A DNA stretch of 64,000 nt from Bacillota bacterium (GTDB lineage Bacteria > Bacillota > Negativicutes > Sporomusales > UBA7701). Under the pieces are notes generated by a model. That model saw only the letters and a program-made list of their open reading frames with translations, was not told where the DNA came from and made no database searches. Below are positions 16,096 to 24,809 of this stretch, one piece after another (the stretch's first letter is position 1; every line of letters starts with the position of its first letter). The position numbers and the translations under genes are program-made. The stretch is from NCBI GenBank assembly GCA_023415775.1, contig JAEZJM010000019.1:62001-126000 (forward strand), given 5' to 3'.

Positions 16096-17049
16096 ATGGT
16101 ATTGGATAACGGCAAACGGCTGCGGATCTTTTCCGGTAACTCGAACCGTCACCTGGCGGAGGAGATCGCGGCTTATCTCGGGCTGGCGCTGGGAGATGCC
16201 TTCGTCGGCCGCTTCAACAACGGCGAGACTCAGGTCATGATCGAGGAAAGCGTGCGCGGTGCGGACGTTTTCATCGTCCAGCCCACTTGCGAACCGGTGA
16301 ACGATACCATTATGGAACTGCTGTTCATGGTCGACGCCGTGAAAAGGGCTTCGGCCGCCAACATCACCGCGGTCATACCCTATTACGGCTATGCCCGCCA
16401 GGACCGCAAGACGAGGGGCCGCGAGCCGATTTCCGCCAAGCTCGTCGCCAATCTCCTCACCACAACCGGTGTAACCAGGGTCGTCACTATGGATCTTCAC
16501 GCCGGGCAGATCCAGGGCTTTTTCGACATCCCGGTGGACCACCTGCTCGGGGTGCCCATCCTCGCCGATTACTTCGTTTCCAAGGGCCTCGAGGATCTGG
16601 TGGTCGTCTCGCCCGACCTCGGCGGGGTGACACGGGCCAGACAGCTGGCCGACCGGCTCCACTGCCCGATAGCGATCATCGAGAAACGGCGGCCGGCGCC
16701 GGGCGTGGCCGAGGTCATGAACCTTATCGGCAGCGTCAACGGTAAGACGGCGATCGTGGTTGATGACATCGTCGACACGGCCGGCTCGCTGACTGAGGGC
16801 GCCAAGGCGCTGACGAACTACGGGGCGGGAGAGGTCTACGCCTGCTGCACCCACGCGGTGCTCAGCCCGCCGGCGGTGGAGCGGGTGGCGAACTCCAACA
16901 TCAAGGAGTTGATCGTCACCAACACCATTCCGGTACCGGCGGAAAAGTGCATCGACAAGATCAAGGTCCTGTCGGTGGCGCCGATCTTCGGGGAGGCTAT
17001 CATCCGCATTTTCGGCGATTTGTCGGTAAGCAAGCTTTTCGACGACTGA
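16096..17049 (+). CDS. prs: Ribose-phosphate pyrophosphokinase
   Basis: A 317-residue PRPP synthase (ribose-5-phosphate plus ATP to PRPP). Visible motifs are PYYGYARQDRKTRGREPISA, the divalent-metal region MDLHAGQIQGFFDIPVDHL, and the PRPP loop VVDDIVDTAGSL. Same operon as glmU; its product is also the likely effector of PurR upstream. Confidence 0.97.
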   Translation: MVLDNGKRLRIFSGNSNRHLAEEIAAYLGLALGDAFVGRFNNGETQVMIEESVRGADVFIVQPTCEPVNDTIMELLFMVDAVKRASAANITAVIPYYGYARQDRKTRGREPISAKLVANLLTTTGVTRVVTMDLHAGQIQGFFDIPVDHLLGVPILADYFVSKGLEDLVVVSPDLGGVTRARQLADRLHCPIAIIEKRRPAPGVAEVMNLIGSVNGKTAIVVDDIVDTAGSLTEGAKALTNYGAGEVYACCTHAVLSPPAVERVANSNIKELIVTNTIPVPAEKCIDKIKVLSVAPIFGEAIIRIFGDLSVSKLFDD

Positions 17050-17055
17050 TATACG

Positions 17056-17700
17056 ATGGACGGGGGCTTCATTGTCGGGCGCGCGCACGTCGCCGACGTT
17101 CCGGCCATCGCTGCGCTGTTCACCGCGAGTTTCCGCGAGAGCGTCCTGCATCACTGCGGCCGGCTGCCTGCGCCGCAGGCGATGGAGGATGTGTTCGCCC
17201 TGGTGTACGAGGCCGAGCCGGACGCGGCGCTGGTAGCCCGCACCGCTGGCGGCGCGGTCGTAGGCTACTGCTTTGCCCCTACAGCGCTGCCGCGCCTGTG
17301 GCTGCGGGCGGTGACGGGCGGCCATCTTTTCAAGTGGGCGTGGCGGTGGCTGACCGGGCGGTACGGTTTCGGCTTCTACCCGGTGCAGGTGATCGTGCTC
17401 AACAAGCTGGCCTTTCTGCGCTCGGCGGCGGCGCCGGCCAAGGCGGCTTCGGCCCGCATCCTGTCTATCGCAGTGGCGCCGTCCTGGCGCGGCCGGGGTC
17501 TGGCGCGGGCGCTGATGGCGGCTGCGATCGTTTACTTCCGCTCCCGCCATGTTGCGAGGGTGCGCCTGGAGGTGCGCCCTGATAACGCGCCGGCGATAAA
17601 GGTTTACGAGGACTGCGGCTTCGTGGCCGCGGGGTTTACATATGATTCCCAGGGGCCGTGGCTGATAATGATGAAAGAGATGGAGCAGGGCGATGTTTGA
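17056..17700 (+). CDS. GNAT-family N-acetyltransferase
   Basis: A 214-residue protein with a GNAT fold. The acetyl-CoA loop is SIAVAPSWRGRGLARALM (about 136-153), followed by RLEVRPDNAPAIKVYEDCGF (about 172-191), the usual C-terminal motif B. It begins seven bases after prs without an obvious ribosome site and its end overlaps the polysaccharide deacetylase by eight bases, suggesting co-translation. The acceptor is unknown. Confidence 0.85.
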   Translation: MDGGFIVGRAHVADVPAIAALFTASFRESVLHHCGRLPAPQAMEDVFALVYEAEPDAALVARTAGGAVVGYCFAPTALPRLWLRAVTGGHLFKWAWRWLTGRYGFGFYPVQVIVLNKLAFLRSAAAPAKAASARILSIAVAPSWRGRGLARALMAAAIVYFRSRHVARVRLEVRPDNAPAIKVYEDCGFVAAGFTYDSQGPWLIMMKEMEQGDV

Positions 17701-18508
17701 CATGAAGATGCCCCTTATCAGCATCCTGGCGGTGCTGACGGTGGTCGTGCTGATAAGCCTGGTGCTGGACTACCTGCGCCTGCTGCGGCGGCCGGCCCGG
17801 CTGGGTCTGTGGCTGGCCATGCTCGGCATTATCGCCGGCTTCGTATTTACCCTCCACGCCGTGCTGCCGGGCAACCGCTTCTACGGCCCGACGTTTTCCG
17901 AGGTCAAGACAAGCCAGAAGATTGTCGCCCTTACGTTCGACGACGGACCGTACCCGCCTTACACCGGCCAGGTGCTCGACATCCTCCGTGAGGAAGGGGT
18001 GCCGGCCACCTTTTTCGTTATCGGCAGGAACGCCGAGAAATACCCTGACATGGTACGGCGCATGGTCGCCGAGGGGCACCAGGTGGGCAACCATACTTAC
18101 AACCATGTCGACCTCTTAAAGGCCGACCGGGCGACGATCGCCGACGAGGTCGACCGCACGAACAGGGCAATCGCGGCGATAACCGGCGCTCCGGCCAAGG
18201 TCGTCCGCCCCCCTCACGGCTTCCGCGACGCGGTGGTGCTGGAGGTGATGGCCGAGCGCGGTCTCAAGGTAGTCGAGTGGTCGGTGCTGAGCCGCGACTG
18301 GACCAACCCCGGCGTGGCGACGATCGCCCAGCGGACGCTCGACAAGGTGAAGAGCGGCGCGGTTATTCTCCTCCACGACGGCGACGGCGTGGCGGCGACA
18401 GCCCCCCGCGCCCAGACGGTAGAAGCGGCGCGGCAGATCATCCGCGACCTCAAGGCGCGGGGCTTCAAATTCGTTACCGTGGACGAGATTCTCAAGACGG
18501 AGGAATGA
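17693..18508 (+). CDS. Membrane-anchored polysaccharide deacetylase
   Basis: A 271-residue protein. Two N-terminal hydrophobic segments (about 5-25 and 40-60) anchor it; a NodB-homology domain (about 75-265) has the metal motif TFDDGP, the second motif GNHTYNH and RPPHGFRD, LLHDGD near the end. Carbohydrate esterase family 4 members of this type deacetylate GlcNAc or MurNAc in peptidoglycan. The start overlaps the GNAT gene, and pth begins one base after the stop. Confidence 0.9.
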   Translation: MFDMKMPLISILAVLTVVVLISLVLDYLRLLRRPARLGLWLAMLGIIAGFVFTLHAVLPGNRFYGPTFSEVKTSQKIVALTFDDGPYPPYTGQVLDILREEGVPATFFVIGRNAEKYPDMVRRMVAEGHQVGNHTYNHVDLLKADRATIADEVDRTNRAIAAITGAPAKVVRPPHGFRDAVVLEVMAERGLKVVEWSVLSRDWTNPGVATIAQRTLDKVKSGAVILLHDGDGVAATAPRAQTVEAARQIIRDLKARGFKFVTVDEILKTEE

Positions 18509-18509
18509 C

Positions 18510-19067
18510 GTGAAAATCGTTGTCGGCCTGGGCAACCCCGGGCGGGAGTACGGCGCCACCCGCCACAACGTGGGCTTTATGGCGGTGGACGAGCTGGCCG
18601 CGCGCTGGGGCGCGGCGAACTGGCGGGAGAAATTCGGCGCCCTTGTCGCCGAGCACCGCGGCGAAGAAACCGTCCTGCTGGTGAAGCCGCAGACGTACAT
18701 GAATCTGAGCGGTCAGGCAGTATCGGCCCTTGTCCGCTGGCACAAGCTGGACGCGGCCGATATCGTTGTGGTCTACGACGACATCGACCTGCCACCCGGA
18801 CGGCTGCGGCTTCGCCCGGCCGGCGGCGCCGGCGGCCACCGCGGCATCGAGTCGTTGCTGGCCCATTTGGGCAAGGACACGTTTGCCCGCGTCCGTATCG
18901 GCGTCGGCCGGCCGCCGGAATACATGGAGACGGCCGATTACGTTCTGGGGCGCTTCTCGGCCGAGGAGCAGCCGTTGATGGCGGAAGCCGTGAAACGGGC
19001 TGCGGCAGCGGTCGAGGCGGTGCTCAAGGACGGCCTGGCGAAGGCGGCCAACGAATACAACAAGTAG
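18510..19067 (+). CDS. pth: Peptidyl-tRNA hydrolase
   Basis: A 185-residue enzyme releasing peptides from stalled peptidyl-tRNA. VVGLGNPGREYGATRHNVGFMAVD contains the catalytic His, KPQTYMNLSG and VVVYDDIDLPPG complete the active site, and GGAGGHRGIES is the tRNA-binding loop. GTG start at 18510 with GGAGG six bases upstream. Length fits. Confidence 0.96.
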   Translation: MKIVVGLGNPGREYGATRHNVGFMAVDELAARWGAANWREKFGALVAEHRGEETVLLVKPQTYMNLSGQAVSALVRWHKLDAADIVVVYDDIDLPPGRLRLRPAGGAGGHRGIESLLAHLGKDTFARVRIGVGRPPEYMETADYVLGRFSAEEQPLMAEAVKRAAAAVEAVLKDGLAKAANEYNK

Positions 19068-19091
19068 AACCTCCAGGTTAGGGTGGACGCT

Positions 19092-20336
19092 ATGTTTTCA
19101 GCAGTATACGCCGATGAGAAGGGTAACATCTACGACGCGCCGGGGTATGCGGCGGTCGGCCGCAGCGGGCGGCACGACACGGTGCTGGCCGACGGCGACC
19201 TTGTTCCTTTGCCGCCGGGGGCCGACCTGATGTTTCTGCCCGGCCGCAGCGCGCTGGCCGCCCGCGACGGGGCTATCGCGCCGATCGCCGCCCCGCTGGC
19301 GGCGGTGGCGGCGATGCTTCCGGCCGGCTATACCCGCACTCACCTGCCGGCCTACTTCGTCCGGGAGGACGCCCCGCCGCTGCCGCTCTACGGTTATACG
19401 GCGGTGGCCATGCGGCGGGGCCGTTTTTACGCGACCGCGGTGAAGAACGACGACAATGCCAAGTGGGACCCTCGCCGCTTCAACACTTTCGATCTCGCCG
19501 GCCGCATCGACGCAGTGAGGCGGGAGCTGCCGGGCAACCGCCTGGTGGAGCATCTGGCCCGCTGTTCGCTGGAGTGGCACTGCTGCACTGCCCAAAACCT
19601 CTTTTACCGCCGCTGGGAGGCGGGCATCCCGGTCTCCCCGGTCTGCAACGCCGACTGTCTAGGGTGCATATCCCGCCAGCCGGCGGAATGCTGCCCGGCG
19701 CCGCAGAGCCGCATCGGCTTCGTGCCGGAAGTGGACGAGGTGGCGGCGGTGGGTGTATACCACCTGTGCAAAGCGCCGGAGGCGATTGTCAGCTTCGGCC
19801 AGGGGTGCGAGGGCGAGCCGTCGCTGGAGGCGGACACGATCGCCGCCGCCGTTAAGGGCATGCGGGCGAAGACGGCGCGGGGGATGGTGAACATCAACAC
19901 CAACGCCGGTTTCACGGCCGGTATTGAAAAGATTGCCGCCGCCGGCCTCGACAGCATGCGGGTCAGCGTTATCAGCGCCCGGCCCGAGGGGCACAAGGCC
20001 TACTACCGCAGCGGCTACTCGCTGGACGACGTGCGCGCCTCGATAGCGGCTGCCAAGGCCCGCGGGGTGCACGTTTCTCTCAACATGCTGCTGCTGCCCG
20101 GCTTCAACGACCGGCCGGAGGAGGCCGCGGCCTGGGAGGAGTTCGTGGCTGCGACCGGAATCGACATGATCCAACTGCGCAACCTCAACATCGACCCGGA
20201 GGCGGTGTGGCCTGTGCTGCCGTCCCAGGGCGGCGAGCCCATGGGAGTGAAGAAGTTCCTCGTACGGCTGGCGGTGCGGTTCCCGGCGGTGCGGATCGGC
20301 AGCTTCAGCAGATATCTCGACGGGGAAAAACGCTAG
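19092..20336 (+). CDS. Radical SAM protein, function unknown
   Basis: A 414-residue protein. An N-terminal region of about 180 residues without recognised domain precedes a radical SAM barrel with the cluster motif CNADCLGC (CxxxCxxC) at about residue 200, a GQGCEGEPSL strand and LNMLLLPGFND. Further cysteines (CCTAQN, ECCPAP) could bind a second metal centre. ATG at 19092 is preferred; an in-frame GTG at 19083 is possible. It follows pth by 24 bases. Substrate unknown. Confidence 0.8.
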   Translation: MFSAVYADEKGNIYDAPGYAAVGRSGRHDTVLADGDLVPLPPGADLMFLPGRSALAARDGAIAPIAAPLAAVAAMLPAGYTRTHLPAYFVREDAPPLPLYGYTAVAMRRGRFYATAVKNDDNAKWDPRRFNTFDLAGRIDAVRRELPGNRLVEHLARCSLEWHCCTAQNLFYRRWEAGIPVSPVCNADCLGCISRQPAECCPAPQSRIGFVPEVDEVAAVGVYHLCKAPEAIVSFGQGCEGEPSLEADTIAAAVKGMRAKTARGMVNINTNAGFTAGIEKIAAAGLDSMRVSVISARPEGHKAYYRSGYSLDDVRASIAAAKARGVHVSLNMLLLPGFNDRPEEAAAWEEFVAATGIDMIQLRNLNIDPEAVWPVLPSQGGEPMGVKKFLVRLAVRFPAVRIGSFSRYLDGEKR

Positions 20337-20389
20337 AGGCATTGATATTAGCGGCGTCAGCCTTTGGCAGGACATTTTTTAGGAAAGAT

Positions 20390-20418
20390 TTGCGCCACCG
20401 GGGCGGTTGTGCTATAAT
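20390..20418 (+). promoter_or_regulatory. Sigma-A promoter for rpmE
   Basis: TTGCGC (20390-20395), 17-base spacer, TATAAT (20413-20418), 45 bases before the rpmE start. Confidence 0.75.
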
Positions 20419-20462
20419 AATTTAGCGTAACAACGACTGTAGTAAAGTGAGGTGCAAGATAC

Positions 20463-20666
20463 ATGAAAGAGAAGATCCACCCCAAATACGGCGAATCCAC
20501 CGTGGTTTGCGCCTGCGGCAACACCTTCAACACCGGCTCCGTGAAGAAGGAACTGAAAGTTGACGTGTGCTCCAAGTGCCACCCGTTCTTCACCGGTCAG
20601 CAGCGTTCTCTGGCCGCCCGTGGACGCATCGAGAAGTTCAACAAGCGTTACGGACAAGAAGGCTAA
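20463..20666 (+). CDS. rpmE: 50S ribosomal protein L31, zinc-binding form
   Basis: A 67-residue ribosomal protein. MKEKIHPKYGES opens it; VCACGN and CSKCHPF hold the four cysteines of the zinc-binding (C+) paralogue, and TGQQ lies just after. Own promoter upstream and terminator downstream, so it is a monocistronic unit. Confidence 0.97.
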   Translation: MKEKIHPKYGESTVVCACGNTFNTGSVKKELKVDVCSKCHPFFTGQQRSLAARGRIEKFNKRYGQEG

Positions 20667-20672
20667 AGTGTG

Positions 20673-20702
20673 GGCAGAGCGGAAGATGCTCTGCCTTCTT
20701 TG
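20673..20702 (+). terminator. Rho-independent terminator after rpmE
   Basis: Stem GGCAGAGC/GCTCTGCC (20673-20680 with 20688-20695) followed by TTCTTTG. Confidence 0.85.
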
Positions 20703-20790
20703 CAAATTTGGCCGTTGATAAGCGAAACTTGGCGCGGGCGACTGCCCGAGCCTTAGTTGAGCTATCCGCGCCCAATGGCGCGGGAAAGCG

Positions 20791-20862
20791 CCATCTGCTG
20801 TGTTAGCCCTGCGGGCGCTTGCTTGCGTACATTTGAGTACGCGGCGCTGCGCGGCCTTGACC
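20791..20862. repeat. Dispersed palindromic repeat, copy E (core)
   Basis: CCATCTGCTGTG, CCCTGCGGGCGCTTGCTTGCGTAC, six bases, GTACGCGGCGCTGCGCGG. It aligns with copy B at 37397-37510 (same CCCTGCGGGCGCTTGCT block) and shares the GCGTAC-N6-GTACGC core with copies A and C. Clear locus-specific outer arms are not seen here; a separate hairpin CCGCGCC/GGCGCGG precedes it at 20766-20782. Confidence 0.7.
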
Positions 20863-20932
20863 GGTCGTTTATTGCCTTCTGGCAGCCTAGTTACAGAAAT
20901 ATAAGCTGGTTACTTTAGAGAGGAGAAAAACC

Positions 20933-21811
20933 GTGCAAGCCAAGACGAGTATCGGCGGGCAGGCGGTTATCGAGGGCGTGATGATGCGCGGGCCGGGACA
21001 CATCGCTACGGCGGTGCGGGAGCCCTCCGGCAACATCACGATCAAGAAGGAGCCGCTTGTTTCGATTACCGAGCGATATCCGATTCTGAAGAAACCGATG
21101 CTGCGCGGCGTGGTCGCCCTGGCCGAAGCGCTGGTGTACGGTCTCAAGGCGCTGTCTTTCTCCGCCCAGGCTTCCGGCGAGGAGGAGGAACAGCTGACGA
21201 CGAAGGAGCTACTCCTGACGATGGCGTTCGCTTTTGTCCTGGCGGTGGTGTTGTTCGTCATTATCCCTACCTGGGCCGCCAAGTTCATTCATACCCTTTC
21301 TGACGACCCGATGATCCTCAACCTGTTTGAGGGAGTGCTGCGACTGGTGATCTTTTTCGCCTATGTTGTGGCAATTTCGGTGATGAAGGATATCAGGCGG
21401 GTGTTTATGTATCACGGCGCCGAGCATAAAGCCATCCACGCCTACGAGGCCGGGGTGCCCCTCGACGTCGAACACGTGCGTCCTTTCAGCACGCTTCATC
21501 CCCGCTGCGGGACCAACTTCCTGCTCATCGTAATGCTGGTGAGCGTACTTGTGTTTGCGTTCCTCGGCTGGCCCGACCTGTGGCTGCGTATCGCGTCGCG
21601 CGTGGCGCTGCTGCCGCTCATCGCCGGCATAGGTTACGAGATAATCCGCTACGCCGGCCGCAGCGACAAACGCTGGGTGGCGGTGGCGATAACCCCGGGG
21701 CTGTGGCTGCAGAAGCTCACGACCCGTGAGCCGAGCGACGATATGATCGAGGTGGCAATCTGCGCTCTCGAGGCGGTAAAGCCCGACGGCGAGGTGAAAG
21801 CGAATGCTTGA
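20933..21811 (+). CDS. DUF1385 integral membrane protein
   Basis: A 292-residue DUF1385 protein, found next to prfA in many Firmicutes. The start has the signature GGQAVIEGVMMRGPG; four or five hydrophobic segments lie at about 95-115, 140-155, 195-215 and 218-235; YHGAEHKAIHAYE is a conserved His/Glu cluster, and HPRCGTNFLL follows. GTG start at 20933 after GAGAGGAG. The last eight bases overlap prfA. Biochemical role unknown. Confidence 0.9.
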   Translation: MQAKTSIGGQAVIEGVMMRGPGHIATAVREPSGNITIKKEPLVSITERYPILKKPMLRGVVALAEALVYGLKALSFSAQASGEEEEQLTTKELLLTMAFAFVLAVVLFVIIPTWAAKFIHTLSDDPMILNLFEGVLRLVIFFAYVVAISVMKDIRRVFMYHGAEHKAIHAYEAGVPLDVEHVRPFSTLHPRCGTNFLLIVMLVSVLVFAFLGWPDLWLRIASRVALLPLIAGIGYEIIRYAGRSDKRWVAVAITPGLWLQKLTTREPSDDMIEVAICALEAVKPDGEVKANA

Positions 21812-22871
21812 TAAACTGCAGGCGATCGAAGATAGATACGACGAACTTGAACAACTGATCAGCGACCCGGCCGTGATGGCCGATATGGCCACATGGCAGA
21901 AACATACCAAGGCCCACGCCAAGCTGACCGCGCTCGTGACCAGGTTTCGCGAGTATAAGGAGGCCCTCAAAGGGGCCGGCGACGCCCGGGTGATGCTCAA
22001 AGACAAGCTCGACGACGATTTCCGCGAAATGGTGGAACTTGAGCTGGCCGAGCTGACCGGCAAAGCGGAGAAGCTGGCCGAGGAGCTGCGGGTCATGCTG
22101 CTGCCCCGCGACCCCAACGACGACAAGAATGTCATCATCGAGATCCGCGGCGGGGCGGGGGGCGACGAGGCGGCGCTGTTCGCCGGCGACCTGTTCCGCA
22201 TGTACAGCCGCTACGCCGAGGGGCGGGGCTGGAAGACCGAGGTGCTTGACGCGAACCCCACCGATCTCGGCGGCTTCAAGGAAGTCGTTTTTGCCGTTTC
22301 CGGCGACGGTGCGTATTCGCGTTTCAAATTCGAGAGCGGCGTGCACCGCGTGCAACGGGTGCCCGACACCGAGGCCAGCGGCCGCATCCACACCTCGACG
22401 GTGACGGTGGCGGTGCTGCCCGAGGCGGAGGATGTCGACGTCGAGGTCAACCAGAACGACCTGCGCATCGACACCTATTGCGCCAGCGGCGCCGGCGGCC
22501 AGCACGTCAACAAGACCGAGTCGGCGGTGCGGATTACCCACCTGCCCTCCGGCGTCGTGGTGCAGTGCCAGGACGAGAAATCCCAGCTCAAAAACCGCGA
22601 CAAGGCGATGCGGGTGCTCAGGGCCAAGCTGCTCGAGCTTGCCCAGGAATCGCAGCGGGCCGAGGTGGCCGAGACGCGCAAGAGCCAGGTGGGTACGGGG
22701 GATCGCAGCGAACGGATCCGCACCTACAACTTCCCCCAGGGGCGGGTGACTGATCACCGCATCGGCCTTACGCTTCATAAGCTCGATTTTATTTTGAACG
22801 GCGATCTCGACGAGCTGGTCGACGCTCTAATCACCGCCGACCAGAGCGAGCGCCTGAAACGGGTCGATTGA
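21804..22871 (+). CDS. prfA: Peptide chain release factor 1
   Basis: A 355-residue class I release factor reading UAA and UAG. The GGQ catalytic motif lies in ASGAGGQHVNKTESAVR; DTEASGRIHTSTVTVAVLP and the recognition-loop region precede it. Length fits RF1. prmC, which methylates the GGQ glutamine, follows three bases downstream. Confidence 0.96.
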   Translation: MLDKLQAIEDRYDELEQLISDPAVMADMATWQKHTKAHAKLTALVTRFREYKEALKGAGDARVMLKDKLDDDFREMVELELAELTGKAEKLAEELRVMLLPRDPNDDKNVIIEIRGGAGGDEAALFAGDLFRMYSRYAEGRGWKTEVLDANPTDLGGFKEVVFAVSGDGAYSRFKFESGVHRVQRVPDTEASGRIHTSTVTVAVLPEAEDVDVEVNQNDLRIDTYCASGAGGQHVNKTESAVRITHLPSGVVVQCQDEKSQLKNRDKAMRVLRAKLLELAQESQRAEVAETRKSQVGTGDRSERIRTYNFPQGRVTDHRIGLTLHKLDFILNGDLDELVDALITADQSERLKRVD

Positions 22872-22874
22872 ACG

Positions 22875-23738
22875 ATGGGCGAACCGAAGTGGACAATAGG
22901 TTCGATTTTAACGTGGACCAAGCAGTACTTTGCCGATAAGGGCGTGGCCAGTCCGCGCCTTGACGCCGAAGTACTGCTTTCCCACGTTCTGGGCAAGGAC
23001 CGGATGTACCTGTACGTGAACTTCGAGCAGCCGCTGGAGCCCGGAGAACTGGCCGTTTTCCGCGAGGCGGTGAAAAAGCGCGCCATGCGGGTGCCGGTGG
23101 CCTACATCACCGGCCGCAGGGAGTTCTTTGGCCTGCCGTTCGCGGTAACGCCGGCGGTGCTCATCCCGCGTCCGGACACCGAGGTGCTGGTGGAAGCGAC
23201 GCTGAGCCGTCTGCGGGATATGGACAGCCCGGTAGTGCTGGATGTCGGCACCGGCAGCGGGGCGATTATCGTCAGCCTGCTCTGCAAGCTGACGACGGCG
23301 CGTGGCGTGGCGATCGATATCTCCACCGAGGCGCTGGAAGTCGCGGCCGGCAACGCCGCCAAAATGGGCGTGGATGACCGCCTGGAGCTTTGCCGCGGCG
23401 ATCTTCTGATCCCGGCGGCGGGACGGGCCTTTGACGCGATTGTCAGCAACCCGCCCTATATATCGGCCAAAGATATGGCTGCCCTGGAGCCCGAGCTGGG
23501 GTACGAGCCGCGGGGCGCTCTGGCCGGCGGCGCGGATGGGCTGGACTTCTACCGCCGCCTTACAGCCGGCGCTGCGGCGCTTTTAAGGCCGGGGGGCTTC
23601 CTGGCTGTCGAGGTGGGGGCCGGGCAGGCGCGGCAGGTGGCCGCGCTGGCGACCGGGGCCACGGGCCTTACCGCGGCGGAAATAATTAAGGATTACGCCG
23701 GCGTCGAGCGGGTAGTCGTGCTGGAACGGAGGCAATGA
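22875..23738 (+). CDS. prmC: Release factor glutamine methyltransferase
   Basis: A 287-residue SAM-dependent enzyme methylating the GGQ glutamine of release factors. The SAM-binding motif VLDVGTGSGAI and the catalytic NPPYIS motif are present, with an N-terminal PrmC domain (about 1-80). Directly after prfA, its substrate gene; overlaps ywlC by four bases (ATGA). Confidence 0.96.
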   Translation: MGEPKWTIGSILTWTKQYFADKGVASPRLDAEVLLSHVLGKDRMYLYVNFEQPLEPGELAVFREAVKKRAMRVPVAYITGRREFFGLPFAVTPAVLIPRPDTEVLVEATLSRLRDMDSPVVLDVGTGSGAIIVSLLCKLTTARGVAIDISTEALEVAAGNAAKMGVDDRLELCRGDLLIPAAGRAFDAIVSNPPYISAKDMAALEPELGYEPRGALAGGADGLDFYRRLTAGAAALLRPGGFLAVEVGAGQARQVAALATGATGLTAAEIIKDYAGVERVVVLERRQ

Positions 23739-24784
23739 TGGATACCAGACACTATGTTGTCGACAGGGATAAGCCGGATTTCCGCATCCTCGACCAAGCG
23801 GCGGCAGTCCTTCGCCAGGGCGGATTGGTGGCCTTCCCGACCGAGACAGTCTACGGGCTGGGGGCCAACGGCCTCGATCCGCGGGCGGTGGCGAGGATTT
23901 TTACCGCCAAGGGGCGGCCGGCGGACAACCCGCTTATCTTACATATCGCCGACTCGCACGAGGTTAACAAACTGGCTGCGCGGGTGCCGGCCAACGCCGC
24001 CGCATTGATGGCGAAGTACTGGCCGGGGCCGCTGACGGTGGTGCTGGCAAGAACCCGCCTTGTGCCGGACGCCGTTACGGGCGGGCTCGATACCGTGGCG
24101 GTCCGCCTGCCGGACTCGACGGTGGCGCGGGAACTCATCCGCCTGGCAGGTGTGCCGGTGGCGGCGCCCAGCGCCAATACTTCGGGGCGGCCCAGCCCGA
24201 CGACCGCCGGTGACGTGCTTGCAGACCTGGCCGGCCGCATCGAGCTGGTCATCGACGCCGGCCCGTGCGGTATCGGCGTGGAATCGACGGTGGTGGACTG
24301 CACCACCCCGGTGCCGACGCTGCTTAGACCGGGGGGCGTGACGCTGGAGATGCTGATCGAGACGCTGGGCGAGGTCGAGGTTGACCCGGCTCTGGGCGGT
24401 GACGATATCGTGCCGCGGGCGCCGGGGATGAAGTATACCCACTATGCGCCGGCGGCGCCGATGACCCTATACGAAGGCGAAGCCGCAGCGGTTTCGGCCG
24501 CCATCGCCGGCGAGGCGGGCCGCCAGGCGGCGGCCGGCAAACGGATCGGGGCGGTCGTGTCGGCGGAGACGGCCGAGCTGTTGCCGGCTGCGGCGGTGGC
24601 GGCGGTTTACGGGGCGCGGGGCGACCTGGACTCGGCCGCTGCCGGGCTGTACAGCGCGCTCAGGCTGTTCGACGCCGAGCCGGTGGACGTCATCCTCGCC
24701 GAAGGGGTGGAGGAGACGGGGCTGGGGCTGGCGGTGATGAACCGGCTGCGCAAGGCTGCTGGGTATCGGATTGTACACTGCTGA
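23735..24784 (+). CDS. ywlC: L-threonylcarbamoyladenylate synthase (Sua5/YwlC family)
   Basis: A 349-residue protein with a YrdC domain (about 15-210: GGLVAFPTETVYGLGANG, IFTAKGRP, SAPSANTSGRPSPT with Ala-Pro order) and a C-terminal Sua5 domain (about 240-349). It makes threonylcarbamoyl-AMP for t6A37 in ANN-decoding tRNAs. The order prfA-prmC-ywlC is that of Bacillus. Confidence 0.95.
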   Translation: MMDTRHYVVDRDKPDFRILDQAAAVLRQGGLVAFPTETVYGLGANGLDPRAVARIFTAKGRPADNPLILHIADSHEVNKLAARVPANAAALMAKYWPGPLTVVLARTRLVPDAVTGGLDTVAVRLPDSTVARELIRLAGVPVAAPSANTSGRPSPTTAGDVLADLAGRIELVIDAGPCGIGVESTVVDCTTPVPTLLRPGGVTLEMLIETLGEVEVDPALGGDDIVPRAPGMKYTHYAPAAPMTLYEGEAAAVSAAIAGEAGRQAAAGKRIGAVVSAETAELLPAAAVAAVYGARGDLDSAAAGLYSALRLFDAEPVDVILAEGVEETGLGLAVMNRLRKAAGYRIVHC

Positions 24785-24809
24785 TTCAGACCATTCGGGG
24801 GAATGTCTA

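Noticed and set aside
14650..17724. A 1024-codon open frame on the minus strand
   Set aside because: It is the antisense of glmU, prs and a GNAT gene, all with definite family motifs; the translation has no domain.
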